Source: Hoplostethus atlanticus
Taxonomy: Eukaryota > Chordata > Actinopteri > Trachichthyiformes > Trachichthyidae
Reading direction: 5' to 3'
Length of the DNA: 64,000 nt
Assembly: GCA_034670405.1 (NCBI GenBank)
Contig: JAXDDX010000012.1
Coordinates: 434,001-498,000, forward strand
Below the pieces are notes generated by a model that worked only from the letters and a program-made list of their open reading frames with translations, ran no database searches and was not told the DNA's origin. A program made the position numbers and the translations under genes. Positions 22,881-34,069 of the stretch are shown one piece after another; positions within the stretch are counted from its first letter, which is position 1; the number at the start of each line of letters is the position of its first letter.

Positions 22881-23175
22881 TCAGCTGTAATTGTTAGAGC
22901 TATTGATTTTCCTCCTAGCCTTCTCCGGCGGCGCTCCAATTCTGAATAACAGCACAGAGTTCCACACACTGCTTCGAGACCACTTGTCTAGCGCTCCTTC
23001 AGATGCTGCGCCCAGCCCTGGAAGGAAACCTTGGGAAAGTGTTTGTGGGAGGGTTAATGAATTTAGATCAGTGTTTGCTGCAAACACAGCCTTGCCATCT
23101 TTTGCGGCGGCCTTGAAGTCGGCGGGCCTGAGGTCAGAGTTGGGTCGTCTTCGAGACAATGCGGCTGATTAGGAT
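22881..23175. promoter_or_regulatory. Candidate conserved non-coding block
   Basis: Repeat-free, with 'gttaatgaatttagatcag' at 23054-23072 and GC-rich flanks. Both strands are open for about 92 codons. The plus-strand product starts with a hydrophobic run, but its start is TTG with no in-frame ATG, so a secreted protein is not supported. Function is inferred. Confidence 0.35.
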
Positions 23176-24430
23176 GGCAAACACCAGAGACTGTGGAACT
23201 GTGTCTTGCAGCCAGAGACCGGCTAAATGCTAAGCCATGCTCTACAATAACAAAGCCATGAGGCAACGATAAAACACCAGTGAAATGCTGAGAAACAATT
23301 CAAGTGATATTGAAACCCATATGTTTTACAAAGCAATTAAATTGGAATAGATTAAACTTCAAAGCTGCACTAGAAATGTTTTTGAGTGTAAAAATACACC
23401 CATCTTATCAGCCTCAATCACATATCAGGGCTACAATAGAGAAGAGCTTGAAGAGGTGCTATTCCACCTAACTGAGATGATTAATAGATTCACCCTAATG
23501 GCCAAATGAAATTCTGGTGTCAAGTATGGACACTGGTGGAAAATCCTCTCTGCGCATAGGAAGTGAGGAATCAAAACTTAACAGTGAAGTACAAAAGCGT
23601 CATATGGTGTCATATTTACATCATTTTTGGGTAATGAAGTCCTTCAAACTTCCAGTTACCTCCCATTGCCACTTGAGGCTGCCAAAGAGCAAAGTCGCCT
23701 TGTGCAGCTTTGACGATTGAAATTGGGTTGTTGAGAATAGCTGGGAAAGTATATAGATAAGAATAGGACAAATACTGAGTACTGAGGATACTATTCAAAG
23801 TAATCGCAACAAAGAACACATTGAGAATTGTACAACAAATAAAATCAATACAGATGCAGCGTCTTCAGTGACAGTTTTACAAGTTTAAAGTGGAGGTAGA
23901 TTGCTAGCTAGTCACATAATCAGGTATACAGATGGAGTAGCACAAATGTGTCCAGATGTGCAAATGTGCATTGTAAGCTATTCACATAATGAAAATGACA
24001 GATGGATTTAACGTGTACAGAAATGTCCAGAATGTCCACGGAAATGCACATTTCATATGGAGACTATCCTTTCATACACGTCTACAGGGTCATGGAAGAA
24101 TTGAATGAAATAGTAAAATGTTTTCCCCCAGGGATATAAAACATAATGATCAGCACTGGCTGGGACCAAATTGTCGAGTTCATTTCCACACATGCATTCC
24201 ACACACTCGCAGAAAATCCTGGGATATTGATGCAAGATATGAGCAACATACTGATGTCTGAATACCGTGAACTCAGACAGTTATTCAAAACACATTGCAG
24301 AGCGCAAGTCATCTGGGGGGTAAAATCCATCGCTGACAGCTCACGTTTCACAGCTGGGAGCACAGACGGAGATATAAGACAGTGTCCTGAGAGAAATGCT
24401 TTTAAAATCAGTATCAGTTTATAAAGGCGA
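23176..24430. other. Unique DNA, gene-free
   Basis: AT-balanced sequence in which several phrases recur irregularly between 23880 and 24060 ('cacataat', 'cagatg', 'gtccaga'). An ATG-started 92-codon open frame at 24146-24424 has no recognisable domain and faces a 121-codon open frame on the other strand. Confidence 0.4.
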
Positions 24431-24840
24431 CCAAGGTGATTAATCATGACTGCTGTTTCAGGGACAGGGCTCTGGCCTTTTCTCCCATTCTCAGGCTCTC
24501 TGTCACTCTAGGGGGCTTACTTGTCCTACATAGAGTTAAACTCAATCTAGTCCTGTTGCGAGCGTATTCACTGCACATTTACACCAGGATAAATAGCATT
24601 TCCACACGAGGAAGCCAACTCTCATTCGAGATGCAAGTTTGAGCAGGGAGGGCAATTTGTGCCCATCATGCAACACTAATTTATAATGACACCCCTGGAA
24701 ACGCTGGTTCCCGTTTCATTTGCAATGCTAACGTGCCTCCAGACCATGCTAACGTGGCTCAACAGCCGGGTGTGGAGGGGGCTAATTGCGCAGAGGTGGC
24801 CAGTAGCAACATGAGGGCCTGTAATTGGAGGACACGCTCA
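24431..24840. promoter_or_regulatory. Candidate conserved non-coding block
   Basis: Repeat-free, with GTGATTAATCATG (24436-24448), CTAATTTATAATG (about 24680-24692), CTAATTGCG (24782-24790) and TAATTGG (24822-24828) as homeodomain-type cores over 400 bp. The site density is higher than in neighbouring unique DNA. Function is inferred. Confidence 0.38.
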
Positions 24841-25130
24841 GCATGAGTGAAGAACCATTTACATATCACTTCCACTGTCTCTGGGAGGCGATGGAGGATT
24901 ATTTGCTGGAACGCTCAGTGTCCACGGTTGGCTTGGCTCTCACTTCCTGCATCTATTTCCCTTTTTTCCGTACGTTGTCTCTGTCTGGATGTGCATGTAT
25001 GTTTGTGTGTGTCTGCGTTTCTCTTTCTGTCTGCCTCTCTCTCCAATCTAGCATTAACCGAGGATATAAACACACTTGCTACCCGCTATGCCCAACATAG
25101 TTTGACATGTGTTTCCTACAGCAGCAACAT
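24841..25130. other. Unique DNA with short GT/CT-rich run
   Basis: A degenerate GT and CT stretch lies at 24990-25050. Two overlapping open frames cross it without any recognisable domain. Confidence 0.4.
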
Positions 25131-25375
25131 TGGTTTGTTTGGAATAAACAGAAGAAGAACTGGGTGGTTAGCATGAGCAGCGATAGCCACCGTGGCTGAA
25201 CAGACAAAGAAAAGAGCGCCACCTACAGAAACTCCATCAACAGACTTTACTGTGAGTAAAGACGTCACAGTACTGGACACACTGTTTGATTGACAGGTGA
25301 TCTCTGGGAAGAGCAGTGAGGAACACCACAGTGAGGAACACCACAGCGAAGAACACCACAGCGATGAGCGTTTGA
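25131..25375. mobile_element. Three-copy dispersed repeat, copy 1
   Basis: The segment matches 44282-44545 and 42024-42192 closely. It starts with 'tttgtttggaataaacagaa', then 'ggttagcatgagcagcgata', 'gccaccgtggctgaacagac', and 'agcgccacctacag'. Near its right end a 15-bp unit, GTGAGGAACACCACA, is present about three times (25316-25360) plus a partial unit, while copy 3 has one. Family is not assigned and no coding capacity is visible. The minus-strand Ser-Leu-Trp-Cys-Ser repeat is a shadow of the expansion. Confidence 0.8.
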
Positions 25376-25629
25376 ACCAAAAAAACAAAAAATTACCATC
25401 TGACAGCATATTGCACCACCAAACTTTATTAATTGACTTCAAAAAGTGGGGGACTCATTTTCTCCATGTTCCAAGGGGTCCCTTTTGGACTTCACGGGGG
25501 CTTGTTAGTGGAGACAATACACCTAGCAGCAGCAGAGTTGTCCAAGCCTCCTCCCCGTAGAACAATGACCCCGTTGTGCTCACCCCAATAGAGAGGAGAA
25601 GTCCTGGGAGACCGCAGAGGCAGCTGTGG
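25376..25629. other. Unique spacer
   Basis: No gene or repeat is seen. Confidence 0.4.
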
Positions 25630-25785
25630 TGGGATCGAGGGACGAGGGGTAGGACTTGTGGAGGAGGAGGAGGAGAGGGGTAGAGGGTAGGTACTGGGGA
25701 GGGCGGGGGGGGGAGAGGTTAGGGAGTGTGTTGTGGGAACCCCGCTCTCACCGCTCAACCCCGCCCCCCCCCGCCCCCTATCTTT
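25630..25785. repeat. G-rich tract facing a C-rich tract
   Basis: Purine-rich sequence with (GGA)n at 25657-25674 and a long G run near 25699-25712 is followed, about 50 bp later, by C runs at 25761-25778. The two runs could pair as a long hairpin stem, and each could form a G4 on its G strand. There is no coding content. Confidence 0.6.
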
Positions 25786-27690
25786 TCTGACTCCAGAAAA
25801 GGCCACTGCGACAGACCCACCATTTGCAATGCAGATCATGTTCAGGGGGAAGGAAAAAAGAGGCCGGGAATCAATGGTCCTGTATCAATCTGCTGACTGC
25901 TAATGTCCTCCACATTCTGATTCTTGACCCCTTCCCTGCCGTCCCCCATACAACCGCCATTGTCCCCTGGGGGGCTCCACCTTTCTCCCTCCGTTCTATT
26001 GCTCCGCCAAAGATGCCACATTAAGCGAGGAAAATCCACAACTCAGAGTCTCTTTGAAGAGAGAGGCAGTAACTGTCATTTAGAAATGTGTTTAGCAGGT
26101 TCGGGGGCCGCGACATAATGGGGTGAATGGAGAAAAGAGCGAGCAAGGGGGAGGGTGGAAAAGTGGGGAAACCAGTCAGTGTTTGGAGAACGCAACATTT
26201 AACCCTTGTGGTCATTGTCATAATATCCCAATTTGTGTCACAAATCTGGTTAGAGTGACACGGTAAATCAGAGGAAGAAAAGGAGAGTGTCAGGTGACAC
26301 CGGCGCATGGATACGACGACAAAGAGGAGGAACCTTTGAAATCTCAGCCATGCCACTCATCATACCTGAGCAAGGGTGGATGGAGACATCGCCTCATTAT
26401 TTCTGCATGAGGCTTAGGATGACAAAACCGCTTCGTCAACCTGTTCAATAAATACAGCAATTAAGAGTCACGTATCAAATCAAAACGTACCTCTTTCATC
26501 TCCAGCTAGCGATACCTAGTCCATTACAAAGATGTCTCACTTTTCAGAGCCACACCTTAGAAAAATTCATCTGAGTATTTGGATTTGCAGAGTTGACTCC
26601 ATATCGTTCAAGCATGATAGCCGAGTATCATGAGAGTAATTACAGAATTTCAGCACTGGGTTTCTCTGATTGCTTCAGAGCTTGATGATTTTCATTTCAT
26701 CCTGGTAGATGTGACGTACAATTATGATCGCTTTGACTTCAGCGGGGAAAGAGTTAGCAAGGTAATCAGCTTATTCCCTAACGCGTCCAGATGATCACAT
26801 ATACACATAAAATACGCCTTACACATAAGATACACTGTTCCAGCACCGCCACGGTCAGCTGTTTGGGGCAAACAGACACAAATGTATACAATTAGCGAAC
26901 CTGTAACTCCTATGGAAAGCATCCCGGCTATTTCTAGCCATTAGTGATGTGGTTTGAAGCAGCAAACTGTTTCCGAGCCCTTGACCTCGGGGGTGAACAG
27001 AATACCGGTGGGGGAGTAAATTGGCCAAGATCTTATTCTGAAGCCAAAGGTTCAGCTTGTGCAGGGCTGCCGGCCTCCGCCTATTCATTACGCTGCAAGA
27101 TTGAGACGGAGGGTCATCCTGTGGCAACTCGGCTCTCGTTTGGAGGAGAACAGCTGAAAGGGCCACATATGGGTGCATTGACCCCCTCAACCCACTCAGG
27201 GACTGACTGGAGTCTAAGAATCATAATGTGGCCTCGAGGTAATGAGTAGCATTAGAGAACGAGGCGTTTTGTTGATTTGGTTTTCTGTCAACAGCACACG
27301 CCGATGACATTTCATTTACTGGAGGAAGCTTCACGGCTCTGTTCTGAGCACACACATCAACTCATTGGTATTCCCTCTACGTTCACAGCTCACAGCTCTG
27401 AAAAGATACAGTGGGAAGTTGGTGGTGTGTGTTATAAGGGCGCGCTCCACTCATCCTGAGTACTGTTTGTGCTTTTACACCTCCTCTCCAACCACAGTGC
27501 ATATGCATGATTACCGGCCAGGCTGGCCCTGCAGAAAAATGCCATACAGTAGGATTAGGTCCCATTGAATGGTACGATTTGGAAACCAATCTGTCAGTTC
27601 CTCCTGTCCAAGAGAAGCCTGCTCAGTCCTGTTGCCTACTGTTTATTTATGAGCAGGTCTAGGCCCAGCATTTTTAATCATTCATGAAAC
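25786..27690. other. Unique non-coding DNA
   Basis: About 1.9 kb free of microsatellites. Short open frames occur on both strands with no domains. Parts (for example 25800-26040 and 26940-27250) have the balanced, complex texture of constrained DNA, but I see no dense motif cluster and make no firm call. Confidence 0.35.
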
Positions 27691-28410
27691 TCCGACAGGC
27701 CGCAAAGAAGTCAACACCATGCTGGATCCTTATCCCGACCAACGCTGGGGGAGGGAGAAAAAATATCCAATTTGCTCTGAGATTAAAATGAAAACGGAGG
27801 GGAGCAATAGGGAGGAAATCAATAAGCAATACCCAGGGACTCACGGCAAGCTGTCATTGTTGGCGCTTTGTTTTGTGTGGATTCATTACTTTGTCCTTAA
27901 AACAGTTGAGGCTTGCTAATGATTGGCGTGCCCATTCCAAGACCCCATGTAATCTTCTAGTTCCCATAATTCAGCCACCAATCACTAATCTCTTCAGTGA
28001 GCAACAGCTTGACCTGAATATCGGTGCTGTTTCCCTTTCAAGATAACCCATCAAATAGCACAGCAACGTTACTTCTAGAGCTGGCATTCTGCAATCGCCT
28101 GCCGCCCGTTCCAGTAGCCGAGTTCTCGAACCTCATTCTGATTAATAAGTAAAAATAAATTAAGGGGGAAGCCAAATAAATTGAAATGTTCCTTGTGCAG
28201 CCTGATAGAGGTCAGCAGCAGCACTCAGACCGGCAGAATCGGCGTTGTAAATCAGGGAGTTGAAAAGTTCAAATTAAAATTGTTGACATATTTACCACTG
28301 GGGCCCAGAGCGCTCCGATATCAGACGTGGGAGGAGAGAAAATAATAACTTGATTAACAGGAAATAATGTGTTTCTTTTTATAAACTAATGTGCTTGACC
28401 CCGGTGCATG
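27691..28410. promoter_or_regulatory. Best candidate conserved non-coding element
   Basis: About 720 bp without simple repeats or known mobile sequence is dense in AT-rich homeodomain and POU/SOX-type words: GAAATCAATAAGCAAT (27816-27831), GCTAATGATTGG (27915-27926), CACCAATCACTAATC (27976-27990), CTGATTAATAAG (28138-28149), AAATAAATTAAGG, CCAAATAAATTGAAATG and ACTTGATTAACAGG. These are set in GC-balanced spacers. Plus-strand open frames are short. This texture is what I expect of a deeply conserved developmental enhancer in a gene desert. It is an inference; no alignment was available. Confidence 0.45.
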
Positions 28411-28490
28411 TGTCTGGAACAAGGTTTGGAAATGTTCTTGTGAAGGACAACAGGTCACCGTGGTGGAAACCTTTTGGCAAAGGGAGATTT

Positions 28491-28559
28491 GTGTGTGTGT
28501 GTGTGTTTAGGGATGTGTGTTTTTGAGAGGGAGAAAGAAAGAGAGAGAGAGAGAGAGAG
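28491..28559. repeat. (GT)n and (GA)n microsatellite pair
   Basis: (GT)8 lies at 28491-28506 and (GA)n with GAAA breaks at 28525-28559. Confidence 0.92.
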
Positions 28560-29220
28560 TATATGGTGGGGTCAGCTAAGCTCTCCTGGGTCAGTTTGAA
28601 CAGTGTGAAGATTATAAAGCCATAAACCCATACAATTAGCCTCCATTAAGACACTAGCAAACACTTCATAAATCACTGACAGCACTTTTCAATAAATGGA
28701 GTTTAAGGATGCACTCACATCTATAGTTTGTTTTCTTAGTGGAAAAGTTGACTTTGTTGCATTCTTGTATTTGGCTCATTTAGGTTCCTACATCCCAGTT
28801 ACAAGAAAACCAGGGCTTGCAAATAAAAATCACACCAGGTTTTGGTCTCAGGGAGAGTCAAAACAAATCCAAGCTAGCTTTATCTTCTCCGGTGTTCATA
28901 CCAGTTTAGAACAGATGAGGAAATATTTGGATATGAGTGCCTCTCATTCTGGGATTGGTTTGGATTACATTGTCAATCGTAACAAACTCCTGAGATCCCC
29001 AATTTCACACGTCTCTGTGCAGTTTTTGGTGTGCACCTGAGTCCAAATGGCATCGTTCTCACCTGTCCAAACACTCCAACCGCTCCAAACATGCTTGGTG
29101 TGAATGTGACAGTAACAACAGCACATAGATGCCAATCTTACACTGCAGTGCTATGCTGAGTGACAACATTCAACATTAAGTGAACCAATCAACAATAGAG
29201 ATCTCCTTCCAACAACACAG
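28560..29220. other. Unique non-coding DNA
   Basis: A plus-strand open frame of 114 codons at 28696-29040 starts with ATG. It has no recognisable domain, and its flanks show no clear splice sites or promoter. I do not call it a gene, but it is one of the few ATG-started frames here without a simple repeat. Confidence 0.35.
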
Positions 29221-29254
29221 TCTCCACACTCCACAAATAATGGCGTGCATGCCA

Positions 29255-29305
29255 GCAAGCGTGCATGTGCGTGCACGTGCACAAGCGTGCATGCACGTGT
29301 ATTAG
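29255..29305. other. Alternating purine-pyrimidine tract with GTGCACGTGCAC palindrome
   Basis: GTGCACGTGCAC at 29271-29282 is a perfect 12-bp palindrome containing a CACGTG E-box. It is surrounded by 'gcgtgcatg' repeats on both sides. The tract alternates purine and pyrimidine almost throughout, so it could adopt Z-DNA. Confidence 0.55.
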
Positions 29306-31250
29306 TGTGAGTCCAAGCTTGTGTGTATTGTAATCATGAGCAAATTCTTGAGCCTTGTTTCCGCCACTTGATGACAAAATTTGACAAATGTTGAGGCACA
29401 GCTGCACACAGAAGTGCTGCAGCTCTGTTTGGAAATATTTCTGGTGGTTGCCAGCATCAACGGATTAGGGGAAAGGAAGGCTGCATTACTCAGGAGATGG
29501 AACATCTGTGTTTCTGAAGGGCAATCCACGAGATACCCACTAGTCTTGGAGGAGGGATGAGGTCCAGCGCTAGCCATTTCAAAAGGTTAGCCAATTTGCC
29601 TTGAACCAAATGGAGCCGACGGCCTCGCGGCACACTGTGTATTCACCAAACAGCGTGGTGATTGGTTGTGCAAACAAATTCCACCGACTGGAGAATAGGT
29701 ACAAGAACGACACTAAATGCATACAAATTACACTGAGAAACCTGACGTACTAGGGCGGTAAAACACAGACGAAGACTGATCAGCACCAATCAATTACTGT
29801 ACAACAAAGCTTAGTGGAAACCCTGACAGTAAAAGACCCTAAAAACTTAAAAAACTTAAAAGTTTCCATTTACATTTCAAGAGTTGCCCAAAATGAGCGT
29901 GCACGACAGCATGAAAACATCAGTTGAGTGAAATCTCCTTGATCTTACTGTGACAACAAACGACCAAGAGGAGAAAAGATGGATTGGGGACTCGGAGGGT
30001 CACCACTGTTTGTGTGTTTGCTTTTGGTGTTTGCAGAGAAGGCCTCTTTTTTTTACGATGCCATCTGCGCCACAGCAAGAAAGGCCTGCATTGTCTGTAC
30101 GTGCAAGCCCCCTTGTGAATGATCACTGTGTTGAGGCGTTAATGACAATACCATTTGAACTTCCCACACTACTTTTCTTTCATGGTATAAAGTTCTGCTC
30201 CCTGCGCCAAGGAAAACAAGAGTGTAATGGACATTTTCTGGCTGAGCAATTATGTAAAACGCGACTGCCCTCAAGTTTTGTTTGTGATGGTTTGCGGCGG
30301 AGCAAAAAGCTGGCCAGCCCGAGGAAAGTGCAAAAGTTCAATCCACTGGACAGTTTGTTTTCACGACCTCCTGAGCTCTAAAAACCTTTTCTATCTTCTC
30401 CAAAATATTAAAAGGAAATATCAATTAGAAGTTAATGCAATCACAGTATCAGTGCTTGTGTAACACAACAGGGACCCAGACGAGCACTTTAGTGTGCCTA
30501 TGCCTTCCCTTGGATTAGTCACCAGCTAAAGGATGAGTTATTCCAGTGAACACTGGCGGTGTTAGGACCATTTCCAATAACAAATCAGGAGGATGACATG
30601 GAACATAAAACAGATCTTGAGCAGAAAATGAGACGCCTCTCTTTGGTTAACTGAAGCGGCTTTCTCCTCTGGAATGGTTACGCGTAAGGTCTGCGCTCAG
30701 TTTAGCTCTGCACGACGACGGTGGGAAGCCATTTCCAGTCGCACAACGTCTTAAGGAAGAGGCAGAAGCAATATAAACATTTTCTGGCAGACGAAGAATC
30801 AACAAAGAGGCAGCGTAACGGTTCAGTCTTCTCACAGAGATTGATTTACAGTAAGGATGCCAGCCGATGTCCTCACTGAGTGGAAGAGCCAACTAGGCCT
30901 AATGTCATTTTGTGTACGGCTTCATGAGGAGAAATCACCGACTGTGTTCCACCGCAAAATTAGACAAGAAGTACATCGACTAAAAAAGAAGAAAGGAAGA
31001 AGAAATTGAGAAGAGGAGGAAGAGGAAACGTGATGTCATTCAGAGGTCAAGCACATCTTATCAACAGCTTTTTAGCAGCTGACATGTCGAACCATGTAAA
31101 CTTTTCCACATTGCAAGTCAACTGCAGCTGCATACTCTCCGCCTCTGTTTGCAAACTCACTGAAAATATGCTTGCTCTGCATCCAGCCCCGTCGCACAAC
31201 TAACTGTCATTCCTAGTGGTTAATCACATCAATTTGTGTTGCCTGTGGCT
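29306..31250. other. Unique non-coding DNA
   Basis: About 1.9 kb with no microsatellite. A 143-codon plus-strand open frame at 29950-30381 begins at GTG and has no recognisable domain. From 30960 to 31020 the sequence is purine-rich. No gene, RNA or repeat family can be supported. Confidence 0.4.
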
Positions 31251-31255
31251 GTATA

Positions 31256-31336
31256 GTTGTTGTTGTTGTTGTTGTTGTTTTGCTGGTTTCTGAGCATGCC
31301 CAGAGGAGGTGTTCTCTCTCTCTCTCTCTCTCTCTC
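31256..31336. repeat. (GTT)n and (CT)n microsatellites
   Basis: (TTG)8 lies at about 31256-31280 and (CT)n at 31313-31336. Confidence 0.92.
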
Positions 31337-31354
31337 CGCCAAAGAGGGGTCCTT

Positions 31355-31530
31355 CTCTTTCTGCGGGGTTGATGCAGGCAGCTCATTAGCCGCCTCTCTC
31401 CCCATCCCTAAACAGCTTGGTTTGCATATTGAAGCAAATGGAAAGTGAAGGTGTTCCAGGCAGGAGAGGGGAAGATGGGATTCCGACTTTACCTCCTGAT
31501 TGGCATTTTCTGCCAGGGCCTACTCGTTGT
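31355..31530. promoter_or_regulatory. Candidate conserved non-coding block
   Basis: Repeat-free, with GCTCATTAGCC (31381-31391) and an octamer-like GGTTTGCATATTG (31419-31431). TTTGCATA is close to the POU octamer. Function is inferred. Confidence 0.35.
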
Positions 31531-31639
31531 AGATGGGTAGAATAACAAGTCTTCCCCCCCAAAAATACATTTCTGTCTACAATGCTTAGGCGCAGGATTC
31601 AGCTGAAACACACTTGCCACATTCTCTGCCGCTGTTCCT

Positions 31640-31860
31640 GCTGTGGTTGCAATTGCTGTATGAATCTCTTAATGCATTTATAAACACAATTTACACTCCT
31701 TCCGGGTAAATCAGTAAGCAGACAATATTTTGGCATGATCTATCACAGTGTCACGGAGCTGTAGATAGTCTAGCAGGGCTAATGAGAACGGCTGAACGAC
31801 TTCAAGGCCGCACTTAAATGTTAACCACCAATATCAACAAAACTCAATTACATTATCAGA
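31640..31860. promoter_or_regulatory. Candidate conserved non-coding block
   Basis: Unique sequence with TTGCAATTG, TCTTAATGCATTTATAAAC, GGGCTAATGAG and AAATGTTAACC words in about 200 bp. Function is inferred. Confidence 0.33.
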
Positions 31861-32737
31861 AAAGCATTAATTTATCCATCGTCACTTTGATACCGCATGC
31901 TATTAGGTATACTATGAATTTACCTGACAAAATGTAAGTCAGCATAAAAAACCTGCCCTAACAGACAGATTCACTTCAATAGCACAACCTCACCGTGTCT
32001 GAAATCCTTTAATGGGAGGACAAAACGGTCCCATTAGGTTTCCACACATGACTCAGAGAGATGATTACATTTTCAGTGTCTAGTTCACAACTGTTTCTCG
32101 GGTCAGTGTTAGGAAAATACTTCAATCGTAAAAAGATCAAATACATCAGAGGAGAACCGTGCAATTAATCTGAAGTTAAGTATAAAACCTGTGATTGGAA
32201 GAGACTGAAATATTACACCGAATTGCAAAAGTGCACAAACGGATTCTGCACAAGTTCCAGTTCATCCTTCTCACTGAGCAAGACACATCGAACGTTGTCG
32301 AGAAGTGAGTTATTCAATCAAAAGTCAAAGTTACAGGAGGGGCCTCACTGTACGTCAGTGGAGTGAATAGGACTCTATCTGTATCGTCTGAGAGGGGCTT
32401 TATCAGTGTTCTGCCTGTGAGGCATCCTGAGACGAGCCTGACCTGGTCGTAACCAAGACACAGCGGGAAGTAGGACAAGGGTGGAAGTCTTGTGGTCTTG
32501 TGGTTATCAGCATCTCAGCAACATGATGATCACATGTCAGTAAAATGGCAATCACAAGAGGGTCATATTAGTACTTAGTCAATGCACACACGTTCTAGAT
32601 AGTAGAGAATACAAAGAAATATAAGATAACACAACAATATGAAGAATATTACAAAAGAATACAAGGAATACAAAGAAAAAAAAACTAACTTTTTGCTCAT
32701 TTCCAGGGTTTTGGAGCAGCTCATTCAGAAGTTTATG

Positions 32738-32739
<2 letters not shown>
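31861..32739. other. Unique non-coding DNA
   Basis: AT-rich with A-rich (AATACAA)-like runs at 32607-32685. No gene is seen. Confidence 0.45.
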
Positions 32740-32773
<34 letters not shown>

Positions 32774-32790
32774 AGGGGGAGGGGGGGGTG
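32740..32790. repeat. (GT)n microsatellite with G-rich right end
   Basis: About 16 GT units (32740-32772), then a G-rich run to 32789. Confidence 0.95.
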
Positions 32791-32819
32791 TAGATGTTGA
32801 GCAGCAGTAAGTTAGCATG

Positions 32820-33110
32820 TGGCTCCATCACAGGCAGAGAGGGAGCATGGTATGGCTTTCTGGCACAGAGGAAATGAGCTGAGAGGATCTCCTGGGCCAC
32901 GGCCGGCCTTTGGTCGGCAACGTAAAGGAGGTGGAATTCCAGGTCTGGAAAAAAGTCATAACTCCATAACGACTATGAATGTATGGATCCTTTGGAGCCC
33001 CGGCGGACCTTTCCAAAGCAAACAAGGTCACTGTGGCCGCTTTGTCCAATTTTCCGGGGATTTTCAAAGACCAGCGTCCTGTGTAAATTAGACTCCATGT
33101 TAAAAAAAAG
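32820..33110. promoter_or_regulatory. Candidate conserved non-coding block
   Basis: Repeat-free. Both strands are open for about 80 to 90 codons without domains, as in other constrained blocks here. It contains ACTCCATAACGAC and CCTTTCCAAAGCAAACAAGGTCAC words, the latter combining FOX-like AAACAA and nuclear-receptor AAGGTCA half-sites (33014-33032). Function is inferred. Confidence 0.35.
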
Positions 33111-34024
33111 GGCTTTTTTTCTGTCCACAGTTAACATGAGACATGTGTTGATTTTACATGAAAGACCGCTCTCCCCGTATGAGCATTAGTCCATTTCACC
33201 ACGTTTTGATTTAAGAAAATATTTGGATTGAAAGGGGGCTTTTGAGATTACCTCCTGGCCATTTTGCCAGGGCCTCCACCTCGTCAGCCCCGAGCCCCCA
33301 GTGATTGTGAAGTCTTATTAGGTGTTAGACAGTAATGGAGTTTTTGTTCCGACTTGCACGTGTTGTATTTTGATAACCGGTAACTATTCTGTTTTACCGT
33401 TAATTTGAGGCGCTGTGAGACATGAAGGATGCAGGAACTGAGAATGTGGAGGAAACTTATAAAAAAACCAAAAAAAACACTTGTCAAAGATGTGTTGCAG
33501 CAGGACCCCAGGCGACACCAGAAACATCTTTTAATCTGCGCTGGGGACGTGTAAACAGTCATTAAGGTGGTGGGAACCCTATTCACGCTTTTCAGCTGCT
33601 TGATAGATGCGGGGACGCCTTGCCAATGTCTACACAAGCGCACCAATGGAAAAAAAGCCGTCGACACTTTCAAGACGAGGGGGGAAAAAAAAAAAATTGG
33701 GAGCTCGTGTGAAGAACTCGGCGCGCACCTTTGCGATTGACGCGTATACACACAACACAACACACACATCTATTCAGGCTTTGTGCAAAAGTGAAGGGAT
33801 CCACTCAGGCTGACGATAATGTAGTTTTTCTTCCCCCGGAGTTTCTATGGCAGATGTGCTAGCGCCGTAAAAGCGGAAGGGATGCATTGGGGGCTTGTTA
33901 ATTAGCAGAGTGTTTTGAAAGGCCTCGCGTCGCGGCCCGCCTCGGCTGGCAGGTTGGCACTACCTGATTAGTAGGGAAGCGCTGAGACGACGCTCTAGTT
34001 CCCCAAAATAAAGGAAGGGAAAAT

Positions 34025-34025
<1 letters not shown>
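33111..34025. other. Unique DNA, right part possibly regulatory
   Basis: A 161-codon minus-strand open frame at 33284-33769 ends within an A-rich tract and has no recognisable family. The segment 33860-34000, with TTGTTAATTAGCAGAG (33896-33911) and CTACCTGATTAGTAGG (33960-33975), resembles a regulatory block. Confidence 0.35.
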
Positions 34026-34059
<34 letters not shown>

Positions 34060-34069
34060 CACACACACT
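34026..34069. repeat. (CT)n(CA)n compound microsatellite
   Basis: A short CT run passes into about 14 CA units with one AGAC break. Confidence 0.95.

Noticed and set aside
22891-23172. A 93-codon open frame whose product starts with a hydrophobic run like a signal peptide
   Set aside because: It begins at TTG with no in-frame ATG, the opposite strand is equally open, and no domain is recognisable.
24146-24424. An ATG-started 92-codon frame with a protein-like composition
   Set aside because: It is unrecognised, is faced by a longer frame on the other strand, and has no supporting splice sites.
29950-30381. A 143-codon plus-strand open frame
   Set aside because: It starts at GTG, overlaps opposing frames and has no recognisable family.
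33284-33769. A 161-codon minus-strand open frame with many Cys
   Set aside because: It has no recognisable domain, no splice or promoter context, and crosses an A-rich tract.
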